This document shows positions 24,861 to 33,797 of a stretch of 64,000 bases of DNA, in pieces (positions within the stretch are counted from its first letter, which is position 1; every line of letters begins with the position of its first letter). This DNA comes from Alkalimonas mucilaginosa (GTDB lineage: Bacteria > Pseudomonadota > Gammaproteobacteria > Enterobacterales > Alteromonadaceae), in assembly GCF_036327005.1 (NCBI RefSeq), contig NZ_JAUGZK010000001.1, positions 62,001-126,000 of the forward strand. Direction: 5' to 3'. The notes below the pieces were generated by a model that had not been told where the DNA came from, did no database searches, and saw only the letters and a list, made by a program, of their open reading frames with translations. A program made the position numbers and the translations under genes.

Positions 24861-27155
24861 ATGGCAGTTGAACCTGTTCACCCGATGGTGAAAGGACTGG
24901 CAATACGCTTGCGTCAGTGGGGCTGGTTGAAGCTGATGGCGTTGGTGCAGTTGTTTGTGGTGATGGCGGCAGTATTGCTTGCACTGGGGATATCTTTTTT
25001 GCTGGAGTCCCGCATTCACTGGGATACTGTCCATGCTGTGCTTTTGCTGGCGATGTTGTTAGGACCTCTGGTGCTGGCCTTGGTGTTTTATCTGATTGAA
25101 CAACTGGATGCTACGCTCTTGTACCTGGAGGACTCCAGTCATCAGGAAAAAGTTTTGAATCAGCATTTGCAGGAAAATATTCGTCAGTTAAATTTTGAAA
25201 TAGAAGAACGTAAAAAAGCGTTTCAGGCGAAGCGGCGAGCCATTGATGAGTTACGAAAAGAGATTTTAGAGCGAAAGAAAGCACAGCAAGAGCTGGAAGA
25301 GCAAACGTTGTTGATCCGCTCTATTGTGGATAGTTCGCCCGATTTATTCTACTACCGGGATGAAACCGGACGCTTTGCATTCTTCAATAAAATGTTTGAA
25401 GCCATTATGGGCAAATCCTCCAGTGCCTTGCTAGGTAAGCACCCCTCGGATATTTTCAACGACGATAGCGCACCTTCTGCGATTTTGAGTGATCATGAAG
25501 TAACGGCACAACAATCTGAGCTTATTCTCGATGTTGAATTTACCGATAGTAAAGGTCAGAGCCTCTGGTTTGAAATGCGGAAAGTACCATTTTTCGATAA
25601 GCAAGGGCGTTACATAGGTTTACTTGGATTTGGTCGGGATATTACATCGCGTAAACTTGCCGAACAGGCTTTGGAGAAAGCCTATCAGGATAAAGGAAAA
25701 TTTATTGCCACCCTAAGTCATGAACTGCGTACGCCTTTAAATGGCATTGTAGGCTTGACCAGGCGCTTGCTCGACAGCGACTTGACTGAAGTGCAGCGTA
25801 GCTGGGGGCAGACTATTTTTACCAGTGCTGAAACTCTGGGTAATATTTTTAACGATATTATCGATCTGGATAAAATTGATCGGCAAGATCTTGATATCTT
25901 ATATCAGAGCGTTGAATTAAACAGCTTCGTTATTGATATTCAGAATTTCGCAGAGTTGATTTGCCAACAAAAAGGACTGGAATTTGAGCTGGACGCGCAG
26001 ATACCGGCAGATTGCTATTTGCAGCTGGATCCAACCCGGGTTCGTCAGGTGTTATGGAACCTGATTAATAATGCCGTTAAATTTACCAGTCAGGGAAAAA
26101 TCCGCCTTTATTGTGAGCTGTTGCAACATGAAACCAACCAGTTGCTGTTGCAAGTGATAGATACCGGCATAGGGATCAGCCTGCATGAACAGTCCCGCAT
26201 CTTTGATATGTATTATAAATCAAGCGATGGCCGGCGGTTAAGTGTGGTGGGTTCTGGCATTGGCTTGTCGGTGTCCAAAGCTTTGGTGGAAGCGATGGAA
26301 GGACAACTCAGTTTGCAAAGTAAAGTAGGTGAGGGCAGTTGTTTCGAGATTCTGTTACCAACCCGGATGGCAAGCCGCCCGGAGCAAGAGCGGATTGATT
26401 GTCCTGAGCTTACGATTTTGTTGGTGGAGGATGTGCCTTTGAATGCAGATATTGCCATAAGTTTACTTGAACAACGCGGGCATACTGTAATTCATGCTGA
26501 AACTGGCGAAGATGCGCTAGCATTACTGGAAACTGAAGATGATCTGGATCTGGTGTTGCTGGACATGCAGTTGCCGGATATGACCGGTGACCAAATTGCC
26601 CGCATTATGCGCCAGGAAATGCATTTAAAAAATATTCCTATTGTGGTGTTAAGTGCCAATGTTCGCAAAGCAGAAGAACAGTTAAATGGGATCCGTATCG
26701 ATGGTTCCTTAGCTAAACCTATCAACACCAATAACCTTGATCAATTACTTGCCCAGCTGTTTTCGCCCAGTGCGGTGAAAACAGCCTCTGCAAAGCCGGT
26801 ATACGACTCGGATTATATGCTGGATCTGGCTATCCTTGATGACTATATGAACTCTCTTGGCAAAGAGACCATGCTGCGTAGTGCTAAGCTATTTGCCCAA
26901 CTCTTGCCAGGCTACATCAATAAAATGCTGGAAGAAGCCGTGCATCAGGATCTGGAACAATTTCAGGATGCAGCTCATACCTTAAAAGGTGCTGCTGCTT
27001 CGGTTGGTTTGCAGTGGGTACAACGACAAGCGAAGAAGTATGAGGCTCTGACTGAGCCGAACTGGCCTCAGCTTGAACGCCAGTTGGTAGACTTTCATTT
27101 AACAACAGAGCGGCACTTGGCCGCTCTGTACGATTACCTGGAACAGCACAGCTAA
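24861..27155 (+). CDS. arcB: Hybrid histidine kinase ArcB
   Basis: This anoxic redox sensor kinase, 764 aa, aligns with E. coli ArcB (778 aa) over its length. Order: two membrane segments (about 22-48 and 56-79), a coiled coil (about 90-145), a PAS domain (about 150-265), HisKA with His287 (SHELRTPLNGIVGL), ATPase (NLINNAVKF; DTGIGIS; GSGIGLSVSK), receiver with Asp568 (LLDMQLPDMTG) and Hpt with His706 (AHTLKGAAASVG). The PAS-region cysteines Cys180 and Cys241 of E. coli ArcB are replaced by Phe (FAFFNKMF) and Trp (SLWFEMRKV). It converges on arcA, with the stop codons touching. Confidence 0.93.
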   Translation: MAVEPVHPMVKGLAIRLRQWGWLKLMALVQLFVVMAAVLLALGISFLLESRIHWDTVHAVLLLAMLLGPLVLALVFYLIEQLDATLLYLEDSSHQEKVLNQHLQENIRQLNFEIEERKKAFQAKRRAIDELRKEILERKKAQQELEEQTLLIRSIVDSSPDLFYYRDETGRFAFFNKMFEAIMGKSSSALLGKHPSDIFNDDSAPSAILSDHEVTAQQSELILDVEFTDSKGQSLWFEMRKVPFFDKQGRYIGLLGFGRDITSRKLAEQALEKAYQDKGKFIATLSHELRTPLNGIVGLTRRLLDSDLTEVQRSWGQTIFTSAETLGNIFNDIIDLDKIDRQDLDILYQSVELNSFVIDIQNFAELICQQKGLEFELDAQIPADCYLQLDPTRVRQVLWNLINNAVKFTSQGKIRLYCELLQHETNQLLLQVIDTGIGISLHEQSRIFDMYYKSSDGRRLSVVGSGIGLSVSKALVEAMEGQLSLQSKVGEGSCFEILLPTRMASRPEQERIDCPELTILLVEDVPLNADIAISLLEQRGHTVIHAETGEDALALLETEDDLDLVLLDMQLPDMTGDQIARIMRQEMHLKNIPIVVLSANVRKAEEQLNGIRIDGSLAKPINTNNLDQLLAQLFSPSAVKTASAKPVYDSDYMLDLAILDDYMNSLGKETMLRSAKLFAQLLPGYINKMLEEAVHQDLEQFQDAAHTLKGAAASVGLQWVQRQAKKYEALTEPNWPQLERQLVDFHLTTERHLAALYDYLEQHS

Positions 27156-27866
27156 TTAGTCTTTGTCGATGTTACCAACAAAGCGGTAGCCTTCACCATG
27201 GATGGTGCTGATTAACTCTGGTGTATCCATATCCGTTTCAAAGTGCTTACGAATGCGGCGGATGGTGACATCCACAGTACGATCATTCGGGCGTAACTCA
27301 CGACCGGTCATATGGCGGATCAATTGCTCCCGGGTAAAGATTTTTCCCGGAGTATCCAGCATCAGACGCAGAGCGCGGTATTCGCCTTTTGGTAAGCGAC
27401 GTGACTCACCTTTTGGCGATGTCAGGTTACGGCTGTTTTCATCCAGGGTCCAACCATTGAAGGTTACAACACTTTTGTGCTCTTCCACGACCGGCTGGGC
27501 AACCGTGCGGTTTAACAGGTTACGCGCCCGAATGGTCAGCTCGCGTGGATTGAATGGCTTGGTCAGATAATCATCGGCACCGATTTCCAGGCCAAGGATG
27601 CGATCAACTTCACTGTCGCGGCCTGTCAGGAAAATCAGACCAATTTTTTCTTTCTGGCGTAACTCACGGGCCAAGATCAAGCCATTTTTGCCTGGCAGAT
27701 TAATATCCATAACGATCAGGTTGACTTTATTGTCAGCCAGTCGCTGGTTCATTTCTTCACCGTTGATGGCTTCAATCACATCGTAGCCTTCACCCTGAAA
27801 CAGGCTGACCAGGTTTAAGCGGGTAACTTCTTCATCTTCAACTATTAGAACGACAGGGGTCTGCAT
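27156..27866 (-). CDS. arcA: Aerobic respiration response regulator ArcA
   Basis: This OmpR-type response regulator of 236 aa is very similar to E. coli ArcA. The receiver domain has Asp11/Glu12 region residues (LIVEDEEVTR) and phosphoacceptor Asp54 (IVMDINLPGKNG), with GADDYLTKPFNPRELTIRARNLL around residue 100. A C-terminal winged helix (DRTVDVTIRRIRKHFE...ISTIHGEGYRF) binds DNA. It normally represses aerobic metabolism genes when oxygen is low. Here it sits next to its kinase gene, unlike E. coli, where arcA and arcB are far apart. A repeated TTGTTAACA lies upstream. Confidence 0.97.
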   Translation of the reverse strand: MQTPVVLIVEDEEVTRLNLVSLFQGEGYDVIEAINGEEMNQRLADNKVNLIVMDINLPGKNGLILARELRQKEKIGLIFLTGRDSEVDRILGLEIGADDYLTKPFNPRELTIRARNLLNRTVAQPVVEEHKSVVTFNGWTLDENSRNLTSPKGESRRLPKGEYRALRLMLDTPGKIFTREQLIRHMTGRELRPNDRTVDVTIRRIRKHFETDMDTPELISTIHGEGYRFVGNIDKD

Positions 27867-27969
27867 ACAATTAACCTTATGTGAACTGTGTTTAAATTAA
27901 TGACTCAATGCGATGCTTTGATATGACAGAACATTGTCAATTAGTGTTCAATTATAGCTTTACTTCCCT

Positions 27970-27994
27970 TTGTTAACAAGTGGTTTTGTTAACA
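27970..27994 (-). repeat. Direct repeat TTGTTAACA upstream of arcA
   Basis: TTGTTAACA occurs at 27970-27978 and 27986-27994, 16 bases apart, about 105 bases before the arcA start. ArcA sites are built from GTTAA direct repeats at 11-base pitch; the pitch here differs, so autoregulation is only a possibility. Confidence 0.35.
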
Positions 27995-28060
27995 TTTAGC
28001 GCTTCTAAATAATTGGGCCATTCTTTGGGTGTATAGTCATTTTAAATCAGTAAGTTATAA

Positions 28061-29680
28061 TTATTTATTTTTTCTAATCAGTACAGGGAACTCAATAAAA
28101 ACGTGCACACCTTCGCCAATTGAGCTTTCCAATTGAATTTTGCCTCGCAATGCCTGAGTCACCAGGTTGTAGACTAAATGCAAGCCTAAACCGCTGCCAC
28201 CCTCGCCACGTTTGGTGGTGACAAAAGGATCAAAGATACGCTTGCGAATTTGCTCTGGTACCCCAGCGCCATTATCCTGATACATTAATTGGCAGTGATT
28301 GTTCTCTATGGCAACGGTGATAATAATTTTTCCTTGTACACCATCGGCAAAAGCGTGGATCAGGCTGTTCATAATCAGATTAATTAAGATTTGATTGATA
28401 GGCCCCGGTTTGCTCTCAAGCCACAGATCATCAGCGCAATTAATGATGACTTCATGCTCTGTTTTTTTCAGGTTGGGTCGCAGGGACAGCAGTACCTCCT
28501 GAATGAGTTGCAGCATATTAAACTCGCGGGCACTATCACTGGATTGATCTACTGCGACTTGTTTAAAGCTACGGATCAGGCTGGCTGCCCGTTCCAGATT
28601 ACGATAAACAATCCCCAGGTTTTCATGAGACTCCGCCAGAAAGCGGTTTAACTGAGTAGAGGTTAATTGTTTATTCTGGAATTTTTGTTCAATGACTTTC
28701 AATCGGTCCTGCAACAAGGTCGAGGCCGTAATACCAAGGCCTATGGGGGTATTCACTTCATGGGCAATACCCGCAACCATTTGGCCCAGACTGGACATTT
28801 TCTCTGTTTCGACAATTTGGCTCTGATACTGATGCAGGGTTTCCAACGTATTCAGCAGCTCCTGATTTGACTCTTTTAATGCCTGAGTACGTTCAGAAAT
28901 TTTTTGTTCCAGGCTTAGGTTCAATTTACGTATTTCCTGCTCGGCACTTTGTAACTTGTCAAATTGACGTTCAATCTTTTCCAACATCAGATTCAGAGCT
29001 TTACTAAAGGATTCGATTTCATCTAAATTTGTTTCTGCTGCCCGTATGCTGAAATCCTGCGTTTTGGTGATGTTTTGCACCTGAAGCAATAAGGTTTCTA
29101 TTGGTTTGGTCAGCCAGAGCTGCAACCGGTTAGCTGCAACAAATGCGCTTAAAAGTGCCAGAGTTGCAATGATGATATCGGTTAAAACCCGGTTTTGGGT
29201 ATAACCGGATATCTCGGCTTTATTTGCTCTGAGGTAGGCATAACCTATCACTTGCTGCAAATGCTCAATAGGCACCATCATCTCAAGATAATGCGGGCTT
29301 TGAACCAGCGACTGCAGTTGCTCAATCCGATGAAATTGGGTTGGATGCGGGCCAACGGTTTGCCTGTTGTAGCTGGTAAAAAAAAATGGCTCCTGGCTGT
29401 CAGGATCCATACGATAGATATGAATATTATTGATGGTTGGGACGGCTGCAAATGCTTTTAACTGGCGCTCCAACGCATCGCTGTCTTTATGATACAGTCC
29501 CGATGAGGTACTGTTTGCAATGATGGTGGCATACGCCTGCAACTGATGCTGTAGCTTCTTATGTTGGGTATTGATATCGTGTAAGCCGGATATAACAAGT
29601 GATGCAATTAATGTCAGGCTGCAGATCAGCATCACAATGCCAATGAGCATACCTTTTATTGAAAAAGTTCTTTGCATCAT
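28061..29680 (-). CDS. Membrane sensor histidine kinase
   Basis: A 539-aa kinase with membrane segments at about 10-32 and 167-185 flanking a periplasmic sensor domain of about 130 residues. A HAMP-like linker (LTKPIETLLLQVQNITKTQDF) and a coiled coil follow, then the phosphoacceptor region with His307 (MVAGIAHEVNTPIG) and an ATPase domain (LINLIMNSLIHAF; YQDNGAGVP; GGSGLGLHLVYNLV). The H-E-V-N-T-P box marks it as an HPK4-type kinase. No response regulator gene adjoins it apart from arcA, upstream of which it ends, so its partner is unknown. Confidence 0.88.
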   Translation of the reverse strand: MMQRTFSIKGMLIGIVMLICSLTLIASLVISGLHDINTQHKKLQHQLQAYATIIANSTSSGLYHKDSDALERQLKAFAAVPTINNIHIYRMDPDSQEPFFFTSYNRQTVGPHPTQFHRIEQLQSLVQSPHYLEMMVPIEHLQQVIGYAYLRANKAEISGYTQNRVLTDIIIATLALLSAFVAANRLQLWLTKPIETLLLQVQNITKTQDFSIRAAETNLDEIESFSKALNLMLEKIERQFDKLQSAEQEIRKLNLSLEQKISERTQALKESNQELLNTLETLHQYQSQIVETEKMSSLGQMVAGIAHEVNTPIGLGITASTLLQDRLKVIEQKFQNKQLTSTQLNRFLAESHENLGIVYRNLERAASLIRSFKQVAVDQSSDSAREFNMLQLIQEVLLSLRPNLKKTEHEVIINCADDLWLESKPGPINQILINLIMNSLIHAFADGVQGKIIITVAIENNHCQLMYQDNGAGVPEQIRKRIFDPFVTTKRGEGGSGLGLHLVYNLVTQALRGKIQLESSIGEGVHVFIEFPVLIRKNK

Positions 29681-29811
29681 AGAGTTGTCATATCCAAGGC
29701 CAGCATGGGATGCTAGTATTTACCTGACTATGATGTTATGCAGAAAACCACAATTACGCAAACCGGTACTCTGCTTTTTTAGCTGGGGCCTGCATTCGGA
29801 GTGATGGCGCA

Positions 29812-30210
29812 ATGATGGACCTGTGGCAACTTAATCAGAATGTTGTATTTATCAGTTATCAACCTTTTGCCGCTGAAAATAGCTTTTCCATCATCAGTGT
29901 GGCTAATCCCGCCGGTAAGCTTGCGGAGCCCGGTTTAAATCACTGCCGTAATATGGCATTTGCAGCATGCCTGCACGACACCTCGCTACGTTACCGCCAG
30001 ATCATAGGTGCATCGGTCGACTTGACATTTCAGGAGGCCAGCTGGGCAGTATTTTGTAGCCGGGCGCAGGCGTTACAATATGCTTTGGCCTGGCAGCAAA
30101 ATGCTATCTACTGGGTCGAACAGGGGGAGCTGTGGTTACTGCCTGTTTTGCTGCAAGGTGAGCCCATAGCTTTGGGGCAGTTTGAGCAACGTTTAATCCT
30201 CGCGTCGTAA
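29812..30210 (+). CDS. DUF3293 domain protein
   Basis: A 132-aa cytoplasmic protein that fits DUF3293: an opening SFSIISVANPAGKL, then a mid-region with EASWAVF, and a closing ALQYALAWQQNAIYWVEQGELWLLPV that matches the family's C-terminal conserved stretch. The function of the family is not known. GGAG lies 10 bases before the ATG. Its 3' end overlaps the convergent small gene by 18 bases. Confidence 0.75.
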   Translation: MMDLWQLNQNVVFISYQPFAAENSFSIISVANPAGKLAEPGLNHCRNMAFAACLHDTSLRYRQIIGASVDLTFQEASWAVFCSRAQALQYALAWQQNAIYWVEQGELWLLPVLLQGEPIALGQFEQRLILAS

Positions 30211-30513
30211 TATACGCAGTATGGGTTCCAGCTCCATACCCAGTTGTGCTTCCAGTTGTCGCCTGTCCATGCGTTGACGGATTTGTGCCACTTCCGATCC
30301 CGGTTGTTGTAAAAATGGCTGAAAATCGGTTACACAGATACAGCGGACTCCAGCCGTTGGCTGATCAGGCAAATGCATCAGCCGATACAGCTGATGCGGG
30401 CAAGGGGTGGTTCGGTTAGGCTGTTGCAGGCAAGTTTCCGTTCCCGTTGTGGCAACGGCTGAGAAAATCAGCCCATACAGCCCTGCCCCCAGCAATACTG
30501 CCCTAACAGCCAT
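30193..30513 (-). CDS. Small predicted exported protein downstream of rsmC
   Basis: A 106-aa protein not assigned to a family. It has a signal-peptide-like N-terminus (residues 1-21, ending near SAVA), then four cysteines spread over the mature part (ETCLQQ, TPCPHQ, VRCICV), consistent with an oxidising periplasm. GAGGAA lies 9 bases before the ATG, and it starts 4 bases after the rsmC stop, so co-transcription with rsmC is likely. It overlaps the convergent DUF3293 gene at its 3' end. Confidence 0.6.
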   Translation of the reverse strand: MAVRAVLLGAGLYGLIFSAVATTGTETCLQQPNRTTPCPHQLYRLMHLPDQPTAGVRCICVTDFQPFLQQPGSEVAQIRQRMDRRQLEAQLGMELEPILRILRRED

Positions 30514-30517
30514 AGCG

Positions 30518-31534
30518 TTATTTCCTCGTTTTCAAACACTGGTAAATGGTAAACCCATGCTCCTGTGCCAGTATAGTACAATGGCCAAAGCTTTCCTGCA
30601 GCCAGCTCTGGTAAGGCAAATGATTGTTGGCAACCAAGGTCAGGCTGCCCCCAGGTACTAACCTGTCGGGACAAGCGCGAATAAAGCTTTCAGCAATGCT
30701 GTAGTCTGTTTTTTGGCCGGTGTGAAAGGGCGGGTTGCTGACAATATGCTCAAATTGAGCAGGAGCTTCTGGCAAACCATCTGCCGCCAGCACGGTACCA
30801 GACAGCTGGTTGGCTGCCAGGGTCGCTTCCGTCGCGGCAGTAGCCAGTGTACTGACATCGGAGGCATACAGCTCAATTGCCGGCTGGCTTGCTTTTAGGT
30901 AAGCCCCGATTACACCGGAGCCGCAGGCAAAGTCCAGCACCTTGCCAGATTGAATGTGTGTCAGATGTCGCAGCAATAAGGCAGTGCCTTGATCCAGGCT
31001 GCCATGGTTGAATACTCCAGGGTAGGAGTGCATGCGCAATTGAATACTATTTACTGTGACATCAAAGGTTTGGGCTTTGATAGCGCAGTCTGCCGGGCGA
31101 CCATTGACTACAAACCAGAGCGCATGGCGGGCATTGTCCAGTTTATGGGCGCTAAGCCCGCTGTTTTGCAGCTGTTTGGGCAGTGTCTTGATACCGCTTT
31201 TATTGTCACCTACTACAAAAATATCAGCATTTTCAGCCAGCATCGGTTGCAACTGCTGCAGCATTAAAGTCAGTTGCTCTTTACTTTTCGGGTAAAACAG
31301 TACGGCTGTCTGAAAGCGCTCAGAAAAGTCAGGTTTAAGCCCTGTACTACAGCGGTAGCCGGCCTGTTGCCAACGTGAGGCTACAGTTACCTGGCTGCTG
31401 AATACAGCAACCTGTTGACGGCAGCTGGCGGGCAACTGGCCAGCCAGTTGGTCCAGAGGTGGTTCCATCAACAGGCTGGAGCCGGCTAAATCGGCCAGGT
31501 TACGCAGCAGCATCTGGCTGGCAGAACTTAACAT
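30518..31534 (-). CDS. rsmC: 16S rRNA m2G1207 methyltransferase
   Basis: This 338-aa SAM-dependent enzyme methylates G1207 of 16S rRNA. It has the RsmC two-domain build: a degenerate N-terminal methyltransferase-like domain (about 1-170) and an active C-terminal domain with the SAM motif LDFACGSGVIGAYLKA (about 195-210) and the catalytic VSNPPFHTG (about 265). It ends 4 bases before the small exported protein gene and follows trmB by 1 base, forming a tight trmB-rsmC unit. Confidence 0.95.
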   Translation of the reverse strand: MLSSASQMLLRNLADLAGSSLLMEPPLDQLAGQLPASCRQQVAVFSSQVTVASRWQQAGYRCSTGLKPDFSERFQTAVLFYPKSKEQLTLMLQQLQPMLAENADIFVVGDNKSGIKTLPKQLQNSGLSAHKLDNARHALWFVVNGRPADCAIKAQTFDVTVNSIQLRMHSYPGVFNHGSLDQGTALLLRHLTHIQSGKVLDFACGSGVIGAYLKASQPAIELYASDVSTLATAATEATLAANQLSGTVLAADGLPEAPAQFEHIVSNPPFHTGQKTDYSIAESFIRACPDRLVPGGSLTLVANNHLPYQSWLQESFGHCTILAQEHGFTIYQCLKTRK

Positions 31535-31535
31535 C

Positions 31536-32261
31536 TTAGTGCTCCCGCTTAAACATCAGATCCCAGACACCATGACCAAGCTTTTTACCGCGCAGCTCAA
31601 ACTTGGTGATTGGGCGATGCGCCGGGCGCCCGACATAATCGCCGCTGGCCGACAGGTTGCTAAAACCTTCTGCCGCCTGCATGACTTCCAGCATATGTTC
31701 GGCGTAATGCTGCCAATCGGTTGCCATGTGAAAAACGCCACCTATGGCAAGCTTGTGTCGCAGTTGCTGCACAAAGTCGGCTTGGACAATTCGGCGTTTG
31801 TGGTGTTTTTTCTTCGGCCAGGGATCCGGAAAAAATAACTGGATAGTGGCCAGGCTGTGATCTGGGATCATTTGGGCCAAAACTTCGACGGCATCGTGTT
31901 GAAAAACCCGCAGGTTGCTGATGTCGGCTGTTGCAGCATCGGCCAGGCAGGCGCCAACACCTGGGCGGTGTACTTCAATACCGATAAAGTTTTTTTCCGG
32001 AGCGGCGGCTGCCATTTGTACCAGGGACTTACCCATGCCAAAACCGATTTCCAATACTGTATCGGCCTGGCGACCAAACAAAGCAGCTAAATCCAGCAGC
32101 TCGGGCTGGTAATCAACGCCCAGGGTAGGCCAATGCTGTTCCAGCGCCAGCTTTTGTGCCTTGGTTAAGCGACCTTCCCGCAGCACAAAGCTACGAATTT
32201 TACGCATATAAGAGGTGGTTTCTGCGCTTTCGTCAGCGGCTGTAGTTGGCTGTTCGCTCAT
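31536..32261 (-). CDS. trmB: tRNA (guanine46-N7)-methyltransferase
   Basis: This 241-aa enzyme makes m7G46 in the tRNA variable loop. The SAM-binding VLEIGFGMGKSLVQMA and the signature FFPDPWPKKKHHKRRI are intact. ATG at 32261 is preferred because GGAG lies 6 bases upstream and the protein then begins with a short acidic leader as in relatives; the open frame continues further upstream to 32339 with no such support. It is divergent from mutY and 1 base from rsmC. Confidence 0.96.
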   Translation of the reverse strand: MSEQPTTAADESAETTSYMRKIRSFVLREGRLTKAQKLALEQHWPTLGVDYQPELLDLAALFGRQADTVLEIGFGMGKSLVQMAAAAPEKNFIGIEVHRPGVGACLADAATADISNLRVFQHDAVEVLAQMIPDHSLATIQLFFPDPWPKKKHHKRRIVQADFVQQLRHKLAIGGVFHMATDWQHYAEHMLEVMQAAEGFSNLSASGDYVGRPAHRPITKFELRGKKLGHGVWDLMFKREH

Positions 32262-32392
32262 GGCGGGCTCCGGCATTGCAATAAGGGCGCGTATTATCGG
32301 TGTTCTGAAGCAGAAGCTCAACCCGCTTTTTTCCACCATAGCCGGGCTTTACCGGGCTGGGGTATACTAGCGGGCAATACTATGGAGGCTGT

Positions 32393-33433
32393 GTGCAGAG
32401 TACTGATTTATCCGATGTTCATCCGTTTGGTGCCGGGCGGTTTGCCGCTTTGGTGATTGGCTGGCAACAGCAGCAAGGGCGGCATGACTTGCCCTGGCAG
32501 CTTGATATTACGCCTTACAAGGTGCTGGTTTCCGAGTTGATGCTGCAGCAAACCCAGGTTGCAACCGTGATCCCCTATTTTGAGCGTTGGTTACAGCGCT
32601 TCCCAACCATTGAGGCTTTGGCCATGGCCGGGCAAGACGAAGTGATGGGGCTATGGCAGGGGCTTGGTTATTATGCCCGGGCCCGTAATCTGCACAAGGC
32701 AGCGCAGGCCATTGCTGCACGTGGCAGCTTCCCTGATGATCTGCACAGCTTACAGCAAATACCCGGAATTGGCCGCTATACCGCCGGCGCTATTCTATCC
32801 TTTGCCTACGACAGCTATGGTCCAATTGTCGATGGTAATGTACGCCGGTTATTTTGCCGTTTGTTTGCCTTAGAAGGCTATGCCGGCCAGAGCCGGCTGG
32901 AAAAGCAGCTATGGCAATTGGCCGAACAGTTAACTCCAACACAGCACAACCGCCGCTTTGCCCAAGGATTATTGGATTTAGGGGCTACGCTTTGCACGGC
33001 CCGTCAGCCTGATTGCGACAGTTGTCCGTTACAGTCTGGTTGCCAGGCCTATGCGTTGCAGCAAGTAGAACAATTTCCAATGCCAAAGCCGAAAAAAGCT
33101 AAGCCGAGCCGGCAGGGCCATTTTCTATGGGTACAACAGCAAGGTCAGTTGTTGCTGGAGCAGCGGCCGGATAAAGGCATTTGGTCTTCGTTACTAACCT
33201 TGCCAGAGGTGGAACCGGAGCACCCGCTGTTGCAACAGGCTAAGCCGATAGGCAGCTTTCGTCACCAGTTCAGTCACTATCAGTTGGATGCGACCATCTG
33301 GCAGCCACAATTGCAGGTGCAAGAGACAGCGCAGCATGGCTGGTATGCCAGTCGGCAACTGGCCAACATTGCCTTGCCGGCCCCCATTCGGAAGTGGATT
33401 GAACAGCAGTTAAAGCAATCTGATCTGGATTAA
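32393..33433 (+). CDS. mutY: Adenine DNA glycosylase MutY
   Basis: This base-excision repair glycosylase, 346 aa, removes adenine mispaired with 8-oxoguanine. Catalytic Glu48 (SELMLQQTQV) and Asp147 (VDGNVRRLF) flank the helix-hairpin-helix QQIPGIGRYTAGA. The 4Fe-4S cluster cysteines follow the C-x6-C-x2-C-x5-C pattern (CTARQPDCDSCPLQSGC). The C-terminal NUDIX-like domain (about 240-340) recognises 8-oxoG. The start is GTG with GGAGG 4 bases upstream. yggX follows, as in E. coli. Confidence 0.97.
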   Translation: MQSTDLSDVHPFGAGRFAALVIGWQQQQGRHDLPWQLDITPYKVLVSELMLQQTQVATVIPYFERWLQRFPTIEALAMAGQDEVMGLWQGLGYYARARNLHKAAQAIAARGSFPDDLHSLQQIPGIGRYTAGAILSFAYDSYGPIVDGNVRRLFCRLFALEGYAGQSRLEKQLWQLAEQLTPTQHNRRFAQGLLDLGATLCTARQPDCDSCPLQSGCQAYALQQVEQFPMPKPKKAKPSRQGHFLWVQQQGQLLLEQRPDKGIWSSLLTLPEVEPEHPLLQQAKPIGSFRHQFSHYQLDATIWQPQLQVQETAQHGWYASRQLANIALPAPIRKWIEQQLKQSDLD

Positions 33434-33482
33434 GATAAACTAAGTGGAACTAGCAGGTTAAGACAGCTGAAGAGGCGTTGTG

Positions 33483-33755
33483 ATGTCACGTATCGTTTAT
33501 TGTCAGTATTTAAAAAAAGAAGCCGCCGGCCAGGATTTTCAGTTGTATCCGGGCGAGTTGGGCAAAAGAATCTTTGACTCGATCAGCAAAGAGGCCTGGA
33601 CTTTGTGGCAAGTCAAGCAAACCATGCTGATCAATGAGAAGAAGCTCAATATGATGGACCCTGAGCACCGCAAACTACTGGAAGTTGAAATGAAAGCTTT
33701 CTTGTTTGAAGGCAAAGAGGTTGCTATTGAAGGCTATACACCGCCAAAAAGCTGA
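33483..33755 (+). CDS. yggX: Fe(2+)-trafficking protein YggX
   Basis: A 90-aa protein of the YggX family that protects iron-sulfur enzymes from oxidation. It is close to the E. coli protein throughout: start MSRIVYCQYLKKEAAGQDF with the conserved cysteine, then LYPGELGKRIFDSISKEAW and INEKKLNMMDPEHRKLLE. ATG at 33483 is chosen over GTG one codon earlier by comparison with the family. Cotranscription with mutY is likely (49-base gap); MutY itself carries a 4Fe-4S cluster. Confidence 0.96.
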   Translation: MSRIVYCQYLKKEAAGQDFQLYPGELGKRIFDSISKEAWTLWQVKQTMLINEKKLNMMDPEHRKLLEVEMKAFLFEGKEVAIEGYTPPKS

Positions 33756-33797
33756 TGCGGCTTTTTCCATCGGATTTATGGGAGACCTGGCCAAGCC

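Noticed and set aside
27970..27994. TTGTTAACA repeat read as a firm ArcA site
   Set aside because: The pitch is 16 rather than 11 bases, so it is listed only as a repeat with possible relevance.
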